A stretch of 8,152 bases of DNA from Chloroflexota bacterium (GTDB lineage Bacteria > Chloroflexota > Anaerolineae > 4572-78 > J111). A program made the translations under genes and the position numbers. The stretch lies in assembly GCA_003694775.1 (NCBI GenBank), contig RFJV01000399.1, positions 1 to 8,152 of the forward strand. Direction: 5' to 3'. Below are positions 1 to 5,710 of this stretch, in pieces. The notes under the pieces were generated by a model that worked only from the letters and a program-made list of their open reading frames with translations, was not told the DNA's origin and did no database searches. How positions within the stretch are numbered: the stretch's first letter is position 1; each line of letters starts with the position of its first letter.

Positions 1-4
1 CCAT
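1..4 (-). CDS. Start of a minus-strand gene running off the left edge
   Basis: Only the start codon (ATG at 4-2) and one further base are inside the window, so the product is unknown. The call rests on the start signal: read on the minus strand, an AGGAG at 17-13 lies 8 nt before the ATG within a purine-rich AAGGAGAGGAG run, an excellent ribosome binding site. The ATG lies 28 nt beyond the stop of the AAA+ ATPase gene with no clear terminator between, so the two genes are probably co-transcribed. Confidence 0.5.
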
Positions 5-32
5 ACACTCCTCTCCTTTTTTCAGGCCCGGC

Positions 33-1421
33 CTACAAAATTTCTCCCGACTTGGTCTTGACAAAATACCCCTGGCACGCCTCTTCAATCAACTGCGGGG
101 TCATCCGCAGGGGTTCGCCGGCGTATTCGCAAATAACCTTGACCGTTTTGAGAATGTCGCGCGGGTGAACCGCCTGCAAAGGCTTGCCGGTTTTGCGGTA
201 CCACTCGTTCAGCAGGTAAAGGAACGATTCCCGGTCCACTTCCGGGAAGCCCAGAGCTTTGGCCTGATTGGCAAAAATCTGGTAGAACATCCGCTCATCC
301 GGCCCCATGACGCCCACTTTAATCTGGATACGGCGGAGAAACGCGCCGTCCACCAGGTCGGCGGGGTCCAGGTTGGTGCTGAAGACCAGCAACTGCTTGA
401 ACGGTATCTCGAACGTTTGCCCCGTATTCAGCCGCAGAAAGTCGATTTCTGTTTCCAGGGGCACAATCCACCGGTTCAGCAGTTCCGAAGGAGAAATCTG
501 CTGGCGGCCAAAGTCGTCAATCAGGAACATACCGCAGTTGGCCTTCATCTGGAGCGGGGCTTCGTAGTAGCGGGCCGTCTCGTCGAAGCGGAGGTCCAGG
601 TGCTCCATCTTCAGCTCGCCACCAACCATCACCGTGGGGCGCTGGATTAAGGCCCAGCGGTTGTCGGCCTTGCCCCGGTCTTCGGTGGTATTGAGCTTGT
701 GCACCAGCTGGTCGTAAATCTGAATGATGGCTCCCCCCACGGTTACGGCATACGGCATCCAGATGGGGTCGCCGCCGCTGAGCAGGCCGGCAATGGCCTC
801 GGCGATGGTGGTTTTGCCGTTGCCCGGCGGGCCGTACAGAAACAGCGACGTACCGGCATTGATAGCCGGGCCAATCTTGCGGTCGAAGCCGGGCGGCAGT
901 ATCAGATGGCTTAAGGCGGCCTGCACCTCTGCCGGGGCCAGCTTTCGGGTGGCAAACTGGAGCAGAACGGCTTTGTTGTATTTTTCCACCGGAACCGGCG
1001 CCGGCCCTACATACTGCGACCGTTCAAAGGCTTCCCTGGCCCGCTCCCGGCCGGCATCGGTCAGACTGTAGACATACCCCCGGCGGCCCAAACTGCCTAC
1101 CGCCTTGGTCACTTCCATCAAATGCTCCTGCTGCATCCACGACAGCAGGTCATCCAGCACCCGGTACGGCAGTTTGATGACTTTTTCGGCGTGGGTGGCG
1201 CTGACATCCCCCTCGTTGTAGGTCAGACGCAGAAGGATGTCCGTGACCAGAGCCTGGGGAATATCCAGGTCCTCCAGCGACGGCGGCGGAACCAACAGCT
1301 CCGCCATCCCCGGAAACCGCTGAATGCTGGGGAACTCCAGCATGCCGGTTTTGGTAATCGGGCGGTCCATCCCCAACTCGCCGGTTTTATTGATTGACTT
1401 CAAACTGCCTGTCACAGCCAT
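33..1421 (-). CDS. Winged-helix / AAA+ ATPase of unknown role
   Basis: A 462-residue soluble protein with two parts. Residues about 58-135 look like a winged-helix domain, ending in a glycine/arginine wing (SLGRRGYVYSLTDAG, about 110-124). Residues about 180-440 form an AAA+ ATPase: Walker A GPPGNGKT at 197-204, Walker B GMFLIDDFG at 297-305, a sensor-1 type STN at 348-350, an arginine pair (FLRR, 361-364) where an arginine finger often sits, and HPRD at 419-422 as a likely sensor 2. Family knowledge: such proteins remodel or load protein or nucleic-acid partners using ATP; the partner here cannot be told. Start choice: the frame is open up to a TTG at 1508, but the ATG at 1421 has GGATGGAG 7 nt upstream and gives a normal N-terminus; the 29 residues gained from the TTG do not look conserved. 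It is divergent from the tetR/permease genes and has no evident link to them. Confidence 0.85.
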   Translation of the reverse strand: MAVTGSLKSINKTGELGMDRPITKTGMLEFPSIQRFPGMAELLVPPPSLEDLDIPQALVTDILLRLTYNEGDVSATHAEKVIKLPYRVLDDLLSWMQQEHLMEVTKAVGSLGRRGYVYSLTDAGRERAREAFERSQYVGPAPVPVEKYNKAVLLQFATRKLAPAEVQAALSHLILPPGFDRKIGPAINAGTSLFLYGPPGNGKTTIAEAIAGLLSGGDPIWMPYAVTVGGAIIQIYDQLVHKLNTTEDRGKADNRWALIQRPTVMVGGELKMEHLDLRFDETARYYEAPLQMKANCGMFLIDDFGRQQISPSELLNRWIVPLETEIDFLRLNTGQTFEIPFKQLLVFSTNLDPADLVDGAFLRRIQIKVGVMGPDERMFYQIFANQAKALGFPEVDRESFLYLLNEWYRKTGKPLQAVHPRDILKTVKVICEYAGEPLRMTPQLIEEACQGYFVKTKSGEIL

Positions 1422-1526
1422 AACGTGTCTCCATCCGGTGACTTTATTAAACAGGAACCATTCAAACTCATAGAAAAACTCAGCCAGGTGGACATCGATG
1501 ACAGCCAACGAACGTAAAACGAAACA

Positions 1527-1560
1527 CGTAAAACGTAACTTTCCGGCCTTACGTTTTACG
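1527..1560. repeat. Perfect inverted repeat of ACGTAAAACG-type words
   Basis: CGTAAAACGTAA at 1527-1538 is the exact reverse complement of TTACGTTTTACG at 1549-1560, with a 10-nt spacer. Related words (CGTAAAACG at 1513 onward, TTTTACG at 1561-1567) lengthen both sides, giving 17 of 19 pairable positions when the arms are extended outward. If the candidate minus-strand promoter at 1635-1663 is right, this lies in the leader of the ATPase mRNA and could fold as a hairpin. There is no T-tract, so it is not an obvious intrinsic terminator. It may instead be a dispersed intergenic repeat. Confidence 0.75.
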
Positions 1561-1634
1561 TTTTACGCCTGCTTGTCGGGAAAAAGGCCAATTTTACAGA
1601 AACCTGAGCAGTTACTTGAACAATACGTACACCA

Positions 1635-1663
1635 ATTATACCCAAAACGGGAAAGATTGTCGA
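1635..1663 (-). promoter_or_regulatory. Candidate sigma-70 promoter for the AAA+ ATPase gene
   Basis: Read on the minus strand: -35 TCGACA (1663-1658, one mismatch to consensus), 17-bp spacer, -10 TATAAT (1640-1635, perfect). Predicted start is near 1628, giving a leader of about 200 nt that contains the inverted repeat at 1527-1560. It is the only good match I noticed upstream of that gene, but AT-rich DNA yields chance matches. Confidence 0.55.
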
Positions 1664-1783
1664 AGACAGTTTTCAGTATACCATCACTCCGGTGTCAGGT
1701 CATTAGGAAAAGTTTACCATCCCCGCCAAAGCCCCTGGGAGCGTGTCTCTTTTGGCAACCGGGGACAGCCACGAACCGATGAA

Positions 1784-1839
1784 TTTTCGATTTACGATTT
1801 ACGATTTACGATTTACGATTTACGATTTGCGATTTGCGA
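1784..1839. repeat. Heptamer tandem array, 8 units of TTTACGA
   Basis: Eight consecutive 7-nt units: one TTTTCGA (1784-1790), five exact TTTACGA (1791-1825), two TTTGCGA (1826-1839). Heptameric short tandem repeats of this look are known between genes of cyanobacteria and some other bacteria; their function is unclear. The two variant edges and uniform core suggest slippage expansion from the centre, so copy number may vary between strains. Confidence 0.9.
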
Positions 1840-1866
1840 ATGGACAGTGCGGCAAAGACTCCATGC

Positions 1867-1911
1867 GTATTTTCGTGTTTTCGTCTATTCGTACTTTTGT
1901 ATTTTCGTGTT
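1867..1911. repeat. 13-nt direct repeat GTATTTTCGTGTT, two copies
   Basis: Exact copies at 1867-1879 and 1899-1911, 32 bp apart start to start, with further TTCGT-type words between them. The second copy ends 5 bp before the -35 of the tetR promoter. The T-rich composition could act as an upstream activating (UP-like) tract or a further protein site, or it may be the decayed edge of an intergenic repeat. Confidence 0.7.
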
Positions 1912-1916
1912 CCCGT

Positions 1917-1945
1917 TTGACTCCCCAACAATACCGTGCTAAAAT
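1917..1945 (+). promoter_or_regulatory. Sigma-70 promoter of unit A (tetR-permease-permease)
   Basis: -35 TTGACT (1917-1922), 17-bp spacer, -10 TAAAAT (1940-1945), preceded by TG one base away (TGCTAAAAT), an extended -10. The predicted start near 1951-1953 falls inside the palindrome at 1948-1969, so a bound repressor would block initiation directly. Confidence 0.85.
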
Positions 1946-1947
1946 AA

Positions 1948-1969
1948 AAACCGACTGACCGGTCGGTTT
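1948..1969 (+). promoter_or_regulatory. TetR-type operator overlapping the transcription start of unit A
   Basis: Two overlapping palindromic registers are visible. AAACCGAC (1948-1955) and GTCGGTTT (1962-1969) are exact reverse complements around a 6-nt spacer. Within them, ACTGACCGGTCGGT (1954-1967) is a 14-bp palindrome with one mismatched pair around GACCGGTC. ACCGACCGGTCGGT-like boxes are typical targets of TetR/AcrR regulators. Placement between the -10 and the tetR start indicates autorepression of this unit by its own first gene. Confidence 0.85.
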
Positions 1970-2024
1970 GTTGCTGAAGCACCGAAAATAAACCGCTCCC
2001 TGAGCCAGAAAGGATGGCAGAGCG

Positions 2025-2645
2025 ATGGATGTCCAGACTACCCCGGATATGCCGGTCGACAAGAAAACCCGCACCCGCCAGCAGATTCTGCAAGCCGCGC
2101 TGACCTGTTTTGCCCAAAAAGGCTACCACCAGACCTCGATGGACGATATTGTATCGGCCAGCGGGCTGAGCAAGGGGGCCCTGTACTGGCATTTCAACAG
2201 CAAGCAAGACCTGTTTATTGCGCTGATGGAATGGTTCTTCCAGCAAATCAGCGATGACGTGGCCCACGCCTGGCGCGACGGGATGTCGGCCGCGGACAGA
2301 CTCCGGGCCATGACCCGCGCCACCCTCAAAGACAGCGAACGGCTCATCCCCTTCTTCAAGCTGTTTCTGGACTTCTGGGCACAGACCCCGGAAGATGAAC
2401 GGCTGGCCAGCCTGCTGGAACGTACGCTGACCGAATTCCAACAGCAGATTAGCGCGGTCATTGAGGATGGCATTGCCGCCGGTGAATTCAAACCGGTCAA
2501 CGCGCCGATGATTGCCCTGAGCCTGTTTGGGGTGCTGGACAGCCTGTTCCTGTACCGGACTCTGCTGGGTGAAAAAATCGACATGTACACCGCGGCAGAA
2601 ACCGCGGTCGAAACCCTCATCGCCGGGTTGACATGCAAGGAGTAG
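2025..2645 (+). CDS. TetR/AcrR-family transcriptional repressor, unit A
   Basis: A 206-residue DNA-binding repressor. The N-terminal domain (about 14-62) has the family's helix-turn-helix: ILQAALTCFAQKGYHQTSM leads into DDIVSASGLSKGALYWHF (40-57), with the recognition helix around SKGALYWHF and the usual NSKQDLF following. The rest (about 65-206) is all-helical and would hold the ligand pocket and dimer interface; this half diverges too much to name a ligand. Start: ATG 2025 with AAGGA at 2010-2014, a 10-nt spacing that is rather long; a later in-frame ATG at 2049 has no better site. The gene comes directly after a palindromic operator on its own promoter, and permease 1 follows after 3 nt, its ribosome site overlapping the end of this gene. 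Likely role: autoregulator that releases the exporter genes when a small molecule binds. It shares only family-level motifs with the second TetR. Confidence 0.93.
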   Translation: MDVQTTPDMPVDKKTRTRQQILQAALTCFAQKGYHQTSMDDIVSASGLSKGALYWHFNSKQDLFIALMEWFFQQISDDVAHAWRDGMSAADRLRAMTRATLKDSERLIPFFKLFLDFWAQTPEDERLASLLERTLTEFQQQISAVIEDGIAAGEFKPVNAPMIALSLFGVLDSLFLYRTLLGEKIDMYTAAETAVETLIAGLTCKE

Positions 2646-2648
2646 AGG

Positions 2649-3788
2649 ATGTCGCTTCGTAAAATCTGGGCTGTACTGGTAAAAGAACTGCGCCATATCT
2701 GGCGCGACCCGGCCACGCTGGTTCTGCTTCTGCTGGCCCCGGTCCTGCTGATGGTCATTATGTCTTACGCCCTGATTGCCGACGTGCGCCGCGTGCCCAT
2801 TACGGTACTGGATTACAGCCAGAGCACCCTTTCGCGCCGTCTGCTGGCCACCCTCGCCTCCAGCGAGGACATCCGCATTGACCGCGTGGCCGCCAACTAC
2901 GCCGAGGCCGAACGGTACTTCGACCGCAGTCAAACCAAGGCCCTGCTGGTCATTCCGCCCGATTTTGCGGACCGGCTCCACCGCGGGCAGGTCACCGAGG
3001 TGCAGATTGTGGTAGACGGCACCGACCCCACCACCGCGGAGCACGTCATCGAGCACGTGGTCAGCCGGAGCCAGGCTTTTGGGCTGAACTTTGCCCTGAA
3101 AACCGTCCAGCGCCGGACATCTATGGCCGCCATCCAGAACGCCCCCTGGATTGACCTGCGGACACGCATCTGGTACAACCCCGGCCTGAAAAACAGCCAC
3201 GGTATCGTCCCGGCGATGATACCCATTGCCCTCAGCCTGCCGGCGATTGTGGTCATCAATGCCATTGTGCGCGAAAAAGAGTACGGCACGCTGGAAACTA
3301 TCTTCTCCACCCCCCTGACCCGCAGTGAGCTTATCATCGGCAAGCTGATTCCATACGTGTTTACCGGGCTGGTCAGCACCCTGCTGTGCGCCTACGTGGC
3401 GGTTCTGCTGTTTAACATGCCTTTCCGCGGGTCGCTGGTGCTGTTTACTTTACTGTCGACCGCCTTTCTGCTGGCCTCCTTCAGTATGGGGCTGTTTCTG
3501 GCCACGTTCATCTCCAGCCAGCAGGTGGCGGCCATCCTGGGCCTGCTGGTCTTTATGTTTCCGGGCTTTTTCCTGTCCGGCATTTTCTATCCCATCGCCA
3601 GCTTCCCCGCCGAAGTTCAGCAGGAGGCCAAGTCTCTGCCATCGACCCACTTTGTGGCGATTGTGCGCGGCCTGATGGTCAAAGGGCAGGGTATCACCGC
3701 CCTGTACGAGCCGGCGCTGATGCTGGTCGTCCTGACTCTGGCCATGACCACTCTGGCCGTGGTCTTTTTCAAAAAACGGATTCGCTAA
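2649..3788 (+). CDS. ABC-2 type exporter permease 1 (YbhS/YbhR-like)
   Basis: A 379-residue inner-membrane subunit of an ABC exporter. Layout: short cytoplasmic N-terminus with KELRHIWRDPATL (12-24), membrane segment about 22-43, external domain about 44-184 ending in RIWYNP (173-178), membrane segment about 185-207, cytoplasmic coupling stretch REKEYGTLETIFSTPLTR (208-225) that should contact the ATPase, then segments near 230-255, 262-287, 292-315 and 352-373, with a basic tail KKRIR. This matches the ABC2_membrane_3 type in plan and length. Start ATG 2649 has AAGGAG 6 nt upstream, inside the end of tetR, which suggests translational coupling. It probably pairs with permease 2, 14 nt downstream. 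No ATPase or membrane-fusion gene lies in this unit, so its energising partner must be encoded elsewhere. The substrate is unknown; lipophilic drugs or toxins are typical for TetR-controlled relatives. Confidence 0.92.
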   Translation: MSLRKIWAVLVKELRHIWRDPATLVLLLLAPVLLMVIMSYALIADVRRVPITVLDYSQSTLSRRLLATLASSEDIRIDRVAANYAEAERYFDRSQTKALLVIPPDFADRLHRGQVTEVQIVVDGTDPTTAEHVIEHVVSRSQAFGLNFALKTVQRRTSMAAIQNAPWIDLRTRIWYNPGLKNSHGIVPAMIPIALSLPAIVVINAIVREKEYGTLETIFSTPLTRSELIIGKLIPYVFTGLVSTLLCAYVAVLLFNMPFRGSLVLFTLLSTAFLLASFSMGLFLATFISSQQVAAILGLLVFMFPGFFLSGIFYPIASFPAEVQQEAKSLPSTHFVAIVRGLMVKGQGITALYEPALMLVVLTLAMTTLAVVFFKKRIR

Positions 3789-3802
3789 CCGCGAGGTACA
3801 CC

Positions 3803-4933
3803 ATGCTTTACCGGCTCTGGATGCTGATGGTCAAGGAACTTCTGCAGTTGGCCCGCAACAAGCTGTTTGCGCCGCTGGTGCTGATTGGCCCTCTGCTGGA
3901 GATGTCGCTGATTGCCTGGTCTACATCCGCGCCTATCCAGAACCTGCCCACCGCGGTGGTAGACCTGGACCGGAGCGCAGAAAGCCGCGCCCTGCTGACC
4001 GCGCTGGAAAACACCCGCACCTTTGATTTTACTTTTTATCTCGACAACCCCAACGACGTGACACCGCTGATTGAACACGGCAAAGCCACCGCCGGCATCA
4101 TCATCCCGGCCGGCTACAGCCGCCGCCTCACCCACCCTGCCGGCGACCCGCCGCAGGTGGCCTTTCTGCTGGACGGCGCAGACCCCATTTCGGCCAACGA
4201 GGCCCTCAACGCCGCGCTCGGCGTGGCCGAAAGCCTGAACCAACAGCTCATCGTAGACACGTTTGGCCCGGAAGCGATGGCCCTCTCCCCGGTTCAGACC
4301 CGCCTCCGGGTACGGTACAACGAAGAGATGAAAAAATCGGTCTACACCGTCCCCTCGGAGCTGGGGCTGATGCTGTTTGCCGTGGCCCTGATGATTGCCG
4401 GCATCAGCATTGCCCGCGAACGGGAGCTGGGAACCCTGGAGCAGTTGATGACCACGCCCATCCGCCGCTTTGAACTGGTGGTCGCCAAGTCGGTGCCCGC
4501 GGTTCTGCTGGGCTACCTGGTTTTTCTGGGGATGCTGGCCGTAGCCATCACTGCCTTCGGTATTCCGATGCGCGGCTCGTGGCCCCTGCTTCTGGCTACC
4601 TCGTTCTTTTTCATCCTGGTGGAGCTGGGCATTGGGCTGATGATTTCGGCTTATGCCCGCAACCAGAACCAGGGACTGATGCTGGGCTTTACCTGGGTGA
4701 TGATTGAGTTCTTCTTTTCCGGCTACGGCGTGCCGGTAGAAAATATGCCCGAAATTTTGCGGCGTATTGCCCCGGCCTTCCCTATCTACCACTACATGAT
4801 TATCTTCCGCAGTATCCTGCTGAAAGGCGTGGGCATCGACGCGTTCTGGCCCCACCTGATGGCCGGGCTGGTCATTGGGACGGTGGTGATGAGCACGGCC
4901 ATCTGGCTGTTGGGCCGGCAGAAGTGGGAATGA
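3803..4933 (+). CDS. ABC-2 type exporter permease 2, divergent partner of permease 1
   Basis: A 376-residue permease with the same plan: membrane segment about 22-42, external domain about 43-182, segments near 185-203, 230-254, 259-283, 289-310 and 351-371, and the coupling stretch RERELGTLEQLMTTPIRR (205-222). It differs from the other three at landmark sites. The N-terminal RDP motif before the first membrane segment is ARNK (17-20), the external domain ends in RYNEE (171-175) instead of [WR]YNP, and the loop after the fifth segment reads SGYGVPVENMP (306-316). A distinct second half of a heterodimer with permease 1 is the simplest reading. Start ATG 3803 has GAGGT 5 nt upstream. The gene ends unit A; a possible weak terminator follows at once. 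Confidence 0.92.
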   Translation: MLYRLWMLMVKELLQLARNKLFAPLVLIGPLLEMSLIAWSTSAPIQNLPTAVVDLDRSAESRALLTALENTRTFDFTFYLDNPNDVTPLIEHGKATAGIIIPAGYSRRLTHPAGDPPQVAFLLDGADPISANEALNAALGVAESLNQQLIVDTFGPEAMALSPVQTRLRVRYNEEMKKSVYTVPSELGLMLFAVALMIAGISIARERELGTLEQLMTTPIRRFELVVAKSVPAVLLGYLVFLGMLAVAITAFGIPMRGSWPLLLATSFFFILVELGIGLMISAYARNQNQGLMLGFTWVMIEFFFSGYGVPVENMPEILRRIAPAFPIYHYMIIFRSILLKGVGIDAFWPHLMAGLVIGTVVMSTAIWLLGRQKWE

Positions 4934-4934
4934 T

Positions 4935-4965
4935 GGTCGGCAATCCGGGCCGTCCACAAATTTTT
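4935..4965 (+). terminator. Possible weak intrinsic terminator after unit A
   Basis: GGTCGGC (4935-4941) can pair with GCCGTCC (4949-4955), 6 of 7 pairs, around a 7-nt loop, followed by ACAAA and five T (4961-4965). The T-run starts 5 nt after the stem, which weakens the case. It begins 2 nt past the permease 2 stop codon and precedes the unit B promoter, a sensible place. Some read-through into unit B is plausible. Confidence 0.35.
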
Positions 4966-4982
4966 CACGAATACGAATGGGG

Positions 4983-5011
4983 TTGACAAACCGGTGTATC
5001 TGTGATAAAAT
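4983..5011 (+). promoter_or_regulatory. Sigma-70 promoter of unit B
   Basis: -35 TTGACA (4983-4988, perfect), 17-bp spacer, -10 TAAAAT (5006-5011) with TG one base upstream (TGATAAAAT, extended -10). The architecture and -10 hexamer are the same as in the unit A promoter. The predicted start near 5017-5019 lies within the first operator palindrome. Confidence 0.88.
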
Positions 5012-5047
5012 GAGTGTACACTCACTCAATTGAGCGTTTACTCACTC
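5011..5047 (+). promoter_or_regulatory. Tandem TetR-type operators of unit B, 20-bp period
   Basis: TGAGTGTACACTCA (5011-5024) is a perfect 14-bp palindrome that begins on the last base of the -10. A related site TGAGCGTTTACTCA (5031-5044) matches it at 11 of 14 positions and keeps both outer TGAG/CTCA arms. Each is followed by CTC, so the 17-bp blocks 5011-5027 and 5031-5047 agree at 14 of 17 positions. A third, exact palindrome CTCAATTGAG (5025-5034) bridges the two. The 20-bp repeat puts both sites on nearly the same DNA face, fitting two cooperating TetR dimers. The sequence is unrelated to the unit A operator. Confidence 0.87.
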
Positions 5048-5050
5048 CAT

Positions 5051-5072
5051 AGGGCGACATTAATGTCGTCCT
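5051..5072 (+). repeat. Palindrome in the leader of the unit B mRNA
   Basis: CGACATTAATGTCG (5055-5068) is a perfect 14-bp palindrome. With one G-T pair and three further pairs it extends to 5051-5072, giving a stem of about 9 pairs around TTAA in RNA. It lies between the operators and the ribosome binding site (GGAG 5080-5083). It could be a leader hairpin, another protein site or a small dispersed repeat; it has no T-run to suggest termination. Confidence 0.6.
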
Positions 5073-5091
5073 ACACACCGGAGACACAGCA

Positions 5092-5706
5092 ATGGACACT
5101 CTACCGGACCCCAAAGAACAGCTTGCCGAAGCCCGTCGCCAGCAGATTTTGCTGGGCGCGGCGCGGGTATTTGCCGAAAAAGGCTTTCACAAGGCCACCA
5201 CCAGAGACATCGCCAGAGCCGCCGGCGTGTCCGAAGGGACCATCTACAACTATTTTGAAAACAAGCGCGACCTGCTGACGGCGATGGTCGACCAGGTGGC
5301 GATGGACTCCCTGCGCCAACTGTTCGAGGCCCACCCCGACGACGACCTGCGCCAACTGCTCCCCGCCCTCATGCACGACCGGGCCAGGCTGGCAATGGAG
5401 CACGGCCTTCTGCTGGTCCCCTTGCTGGCAGAAGTTTTTGCCGACGAAGACCTGCGCCAGCACCTGTACCGGCAGATTGTGCTTCCCAATGCCCGCCGGC
5501 TGGAGGAATACCTCCAGCACCAGATAGAGGCCGGGCGCGTCCGCCCCATTGACCCGGTGATTGTGACCCGCGCCCTTATCGGCGCGCTGGTGTCCAATAT
5601 GCTGATAAAGCTCTCTCACCTGGACGAGCGGTACGACCGGCTGTCTCTGGATGACCTGTTCCAGCAGTTGAGCACCATCTTTCTGGATGGATTGTTAGCG
5701 AGTTAA
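5092..5706 (+). CDS. TetR/AcrR-family transcriptional repressor, unit B
   Basis: A 204-residue repressor. The DNA-binding domain spans about 14-62: QQILLGAARVFAEKGFHKAT, then TRDIARAAGVSEGTIYNYF (37-55) with the recognition helix around SEGTIYNYF, then ENKRDLL (56-62). The C-terminal helical domain (about 65-204) should form the ligand pocket and dimer face; its ligand cannot be inferred. Start ATG 5092 has GGAG at 5080-5083 with 8 nt spacing. It lies downstream of its promoter and a tandem palindromic operator, and permease 3 follows after 4 nt, so it most likely represses its own operon. The recognition helix differs from that of the unit A TetR (SEGTIYNYF against SKGALYWHF), in keeping with the different operators, so cross-regulation between units is not expected. 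Confidence 0.93.
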   Translation: MDTLPDPKEQLAEARRQQILLGAARVFAEKGFHKATTRDIARAAGVSEGTIYNYFENKRDLLTAMVDQVAMDSLRQLFEAHPDDDLRQLLPALMHDRARLAMEHGLLLVPLLAEVFADEDLRQHLYRQIVLPNARRLEEYLQHQIEAGRVRPIDPVIVTRALIGALVSNMLIKLSHLDERYDRLSLDDLFQQLSTIFLDGLLAS

Positions 5707-5710
5707 GCGT

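Larger units (their letters stand above)
1422..2024. other. Divergent intergenic region, 603 bp, repeat-rich
   Basis: This AT-rich stretch separates the minus-strand ATPase gene from the plus-strand tetR. It holds a candidate minus-strand promoter (1635-1663), an ACGTAAAACG inverted repeat (about 1511-1567), a heptamer array (1784-1839), a 13-nt direct repeat (1867-1911), and the tetR promoter and operator (1917-1969). Short open frames inside it (for example across 1498-1958) have no good start signals and translate low-complexity repeat, so I do not call them genes. I see no recognisable content in 1664-1783. Confidence 0.7.

Noticed and set aside
20..36. Short GC hairpin and A-run (AGGCCGGGCCT then AAAAAA on the minus strand) as a terminator after the ATPase gene
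   Set aside because: The stem is only 4-5 pairs with almost no loop, and the following run is A, not T, on the transcribed strand. The A-run is part of the next gene's ribosome binding region.
1422..1508. N-terminal extension of the AAA+ ATPase from a TTG at 1508
   Set aside because: The ATG at 1421 has a well-placed GGAG, while the TTG has no convincing ribosome site and would add a 29-residue segment unlike the rest.
1784..1911. CRISPR array
   Set aside because: The repeat unit is 7 nt and uninterrupted, and the 13-nt repeat occurs only twice; there are no spacers of regular length and no cas genes.
1509..1960. Remnant of an insertion sequence in the divergent intergenic region
   Set aside because: There is no transposase fragment in any frame, and the inverted repeat arms are only 10 nt apart, not at the ends of an element.
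1806..3200. Long antisense open frame of 464 codons opposite the first tetR and permease 1
   Set aside because: It lies wholly over better-supported genes, its product is rich in G, Q, H and V with no domain, and it runs into the heptamer array. It is a by-product of the GC-rich third codon positions on the other strand.
3785..5029. Antisense open frame of 414 codons opposite permease 2
   Set aside because: Composition is H/Q/G/R-rich without motifs, there is no ribosome site, and it crosses the unit B promoter. The plus-strand frame encodes an unmistakable permease.
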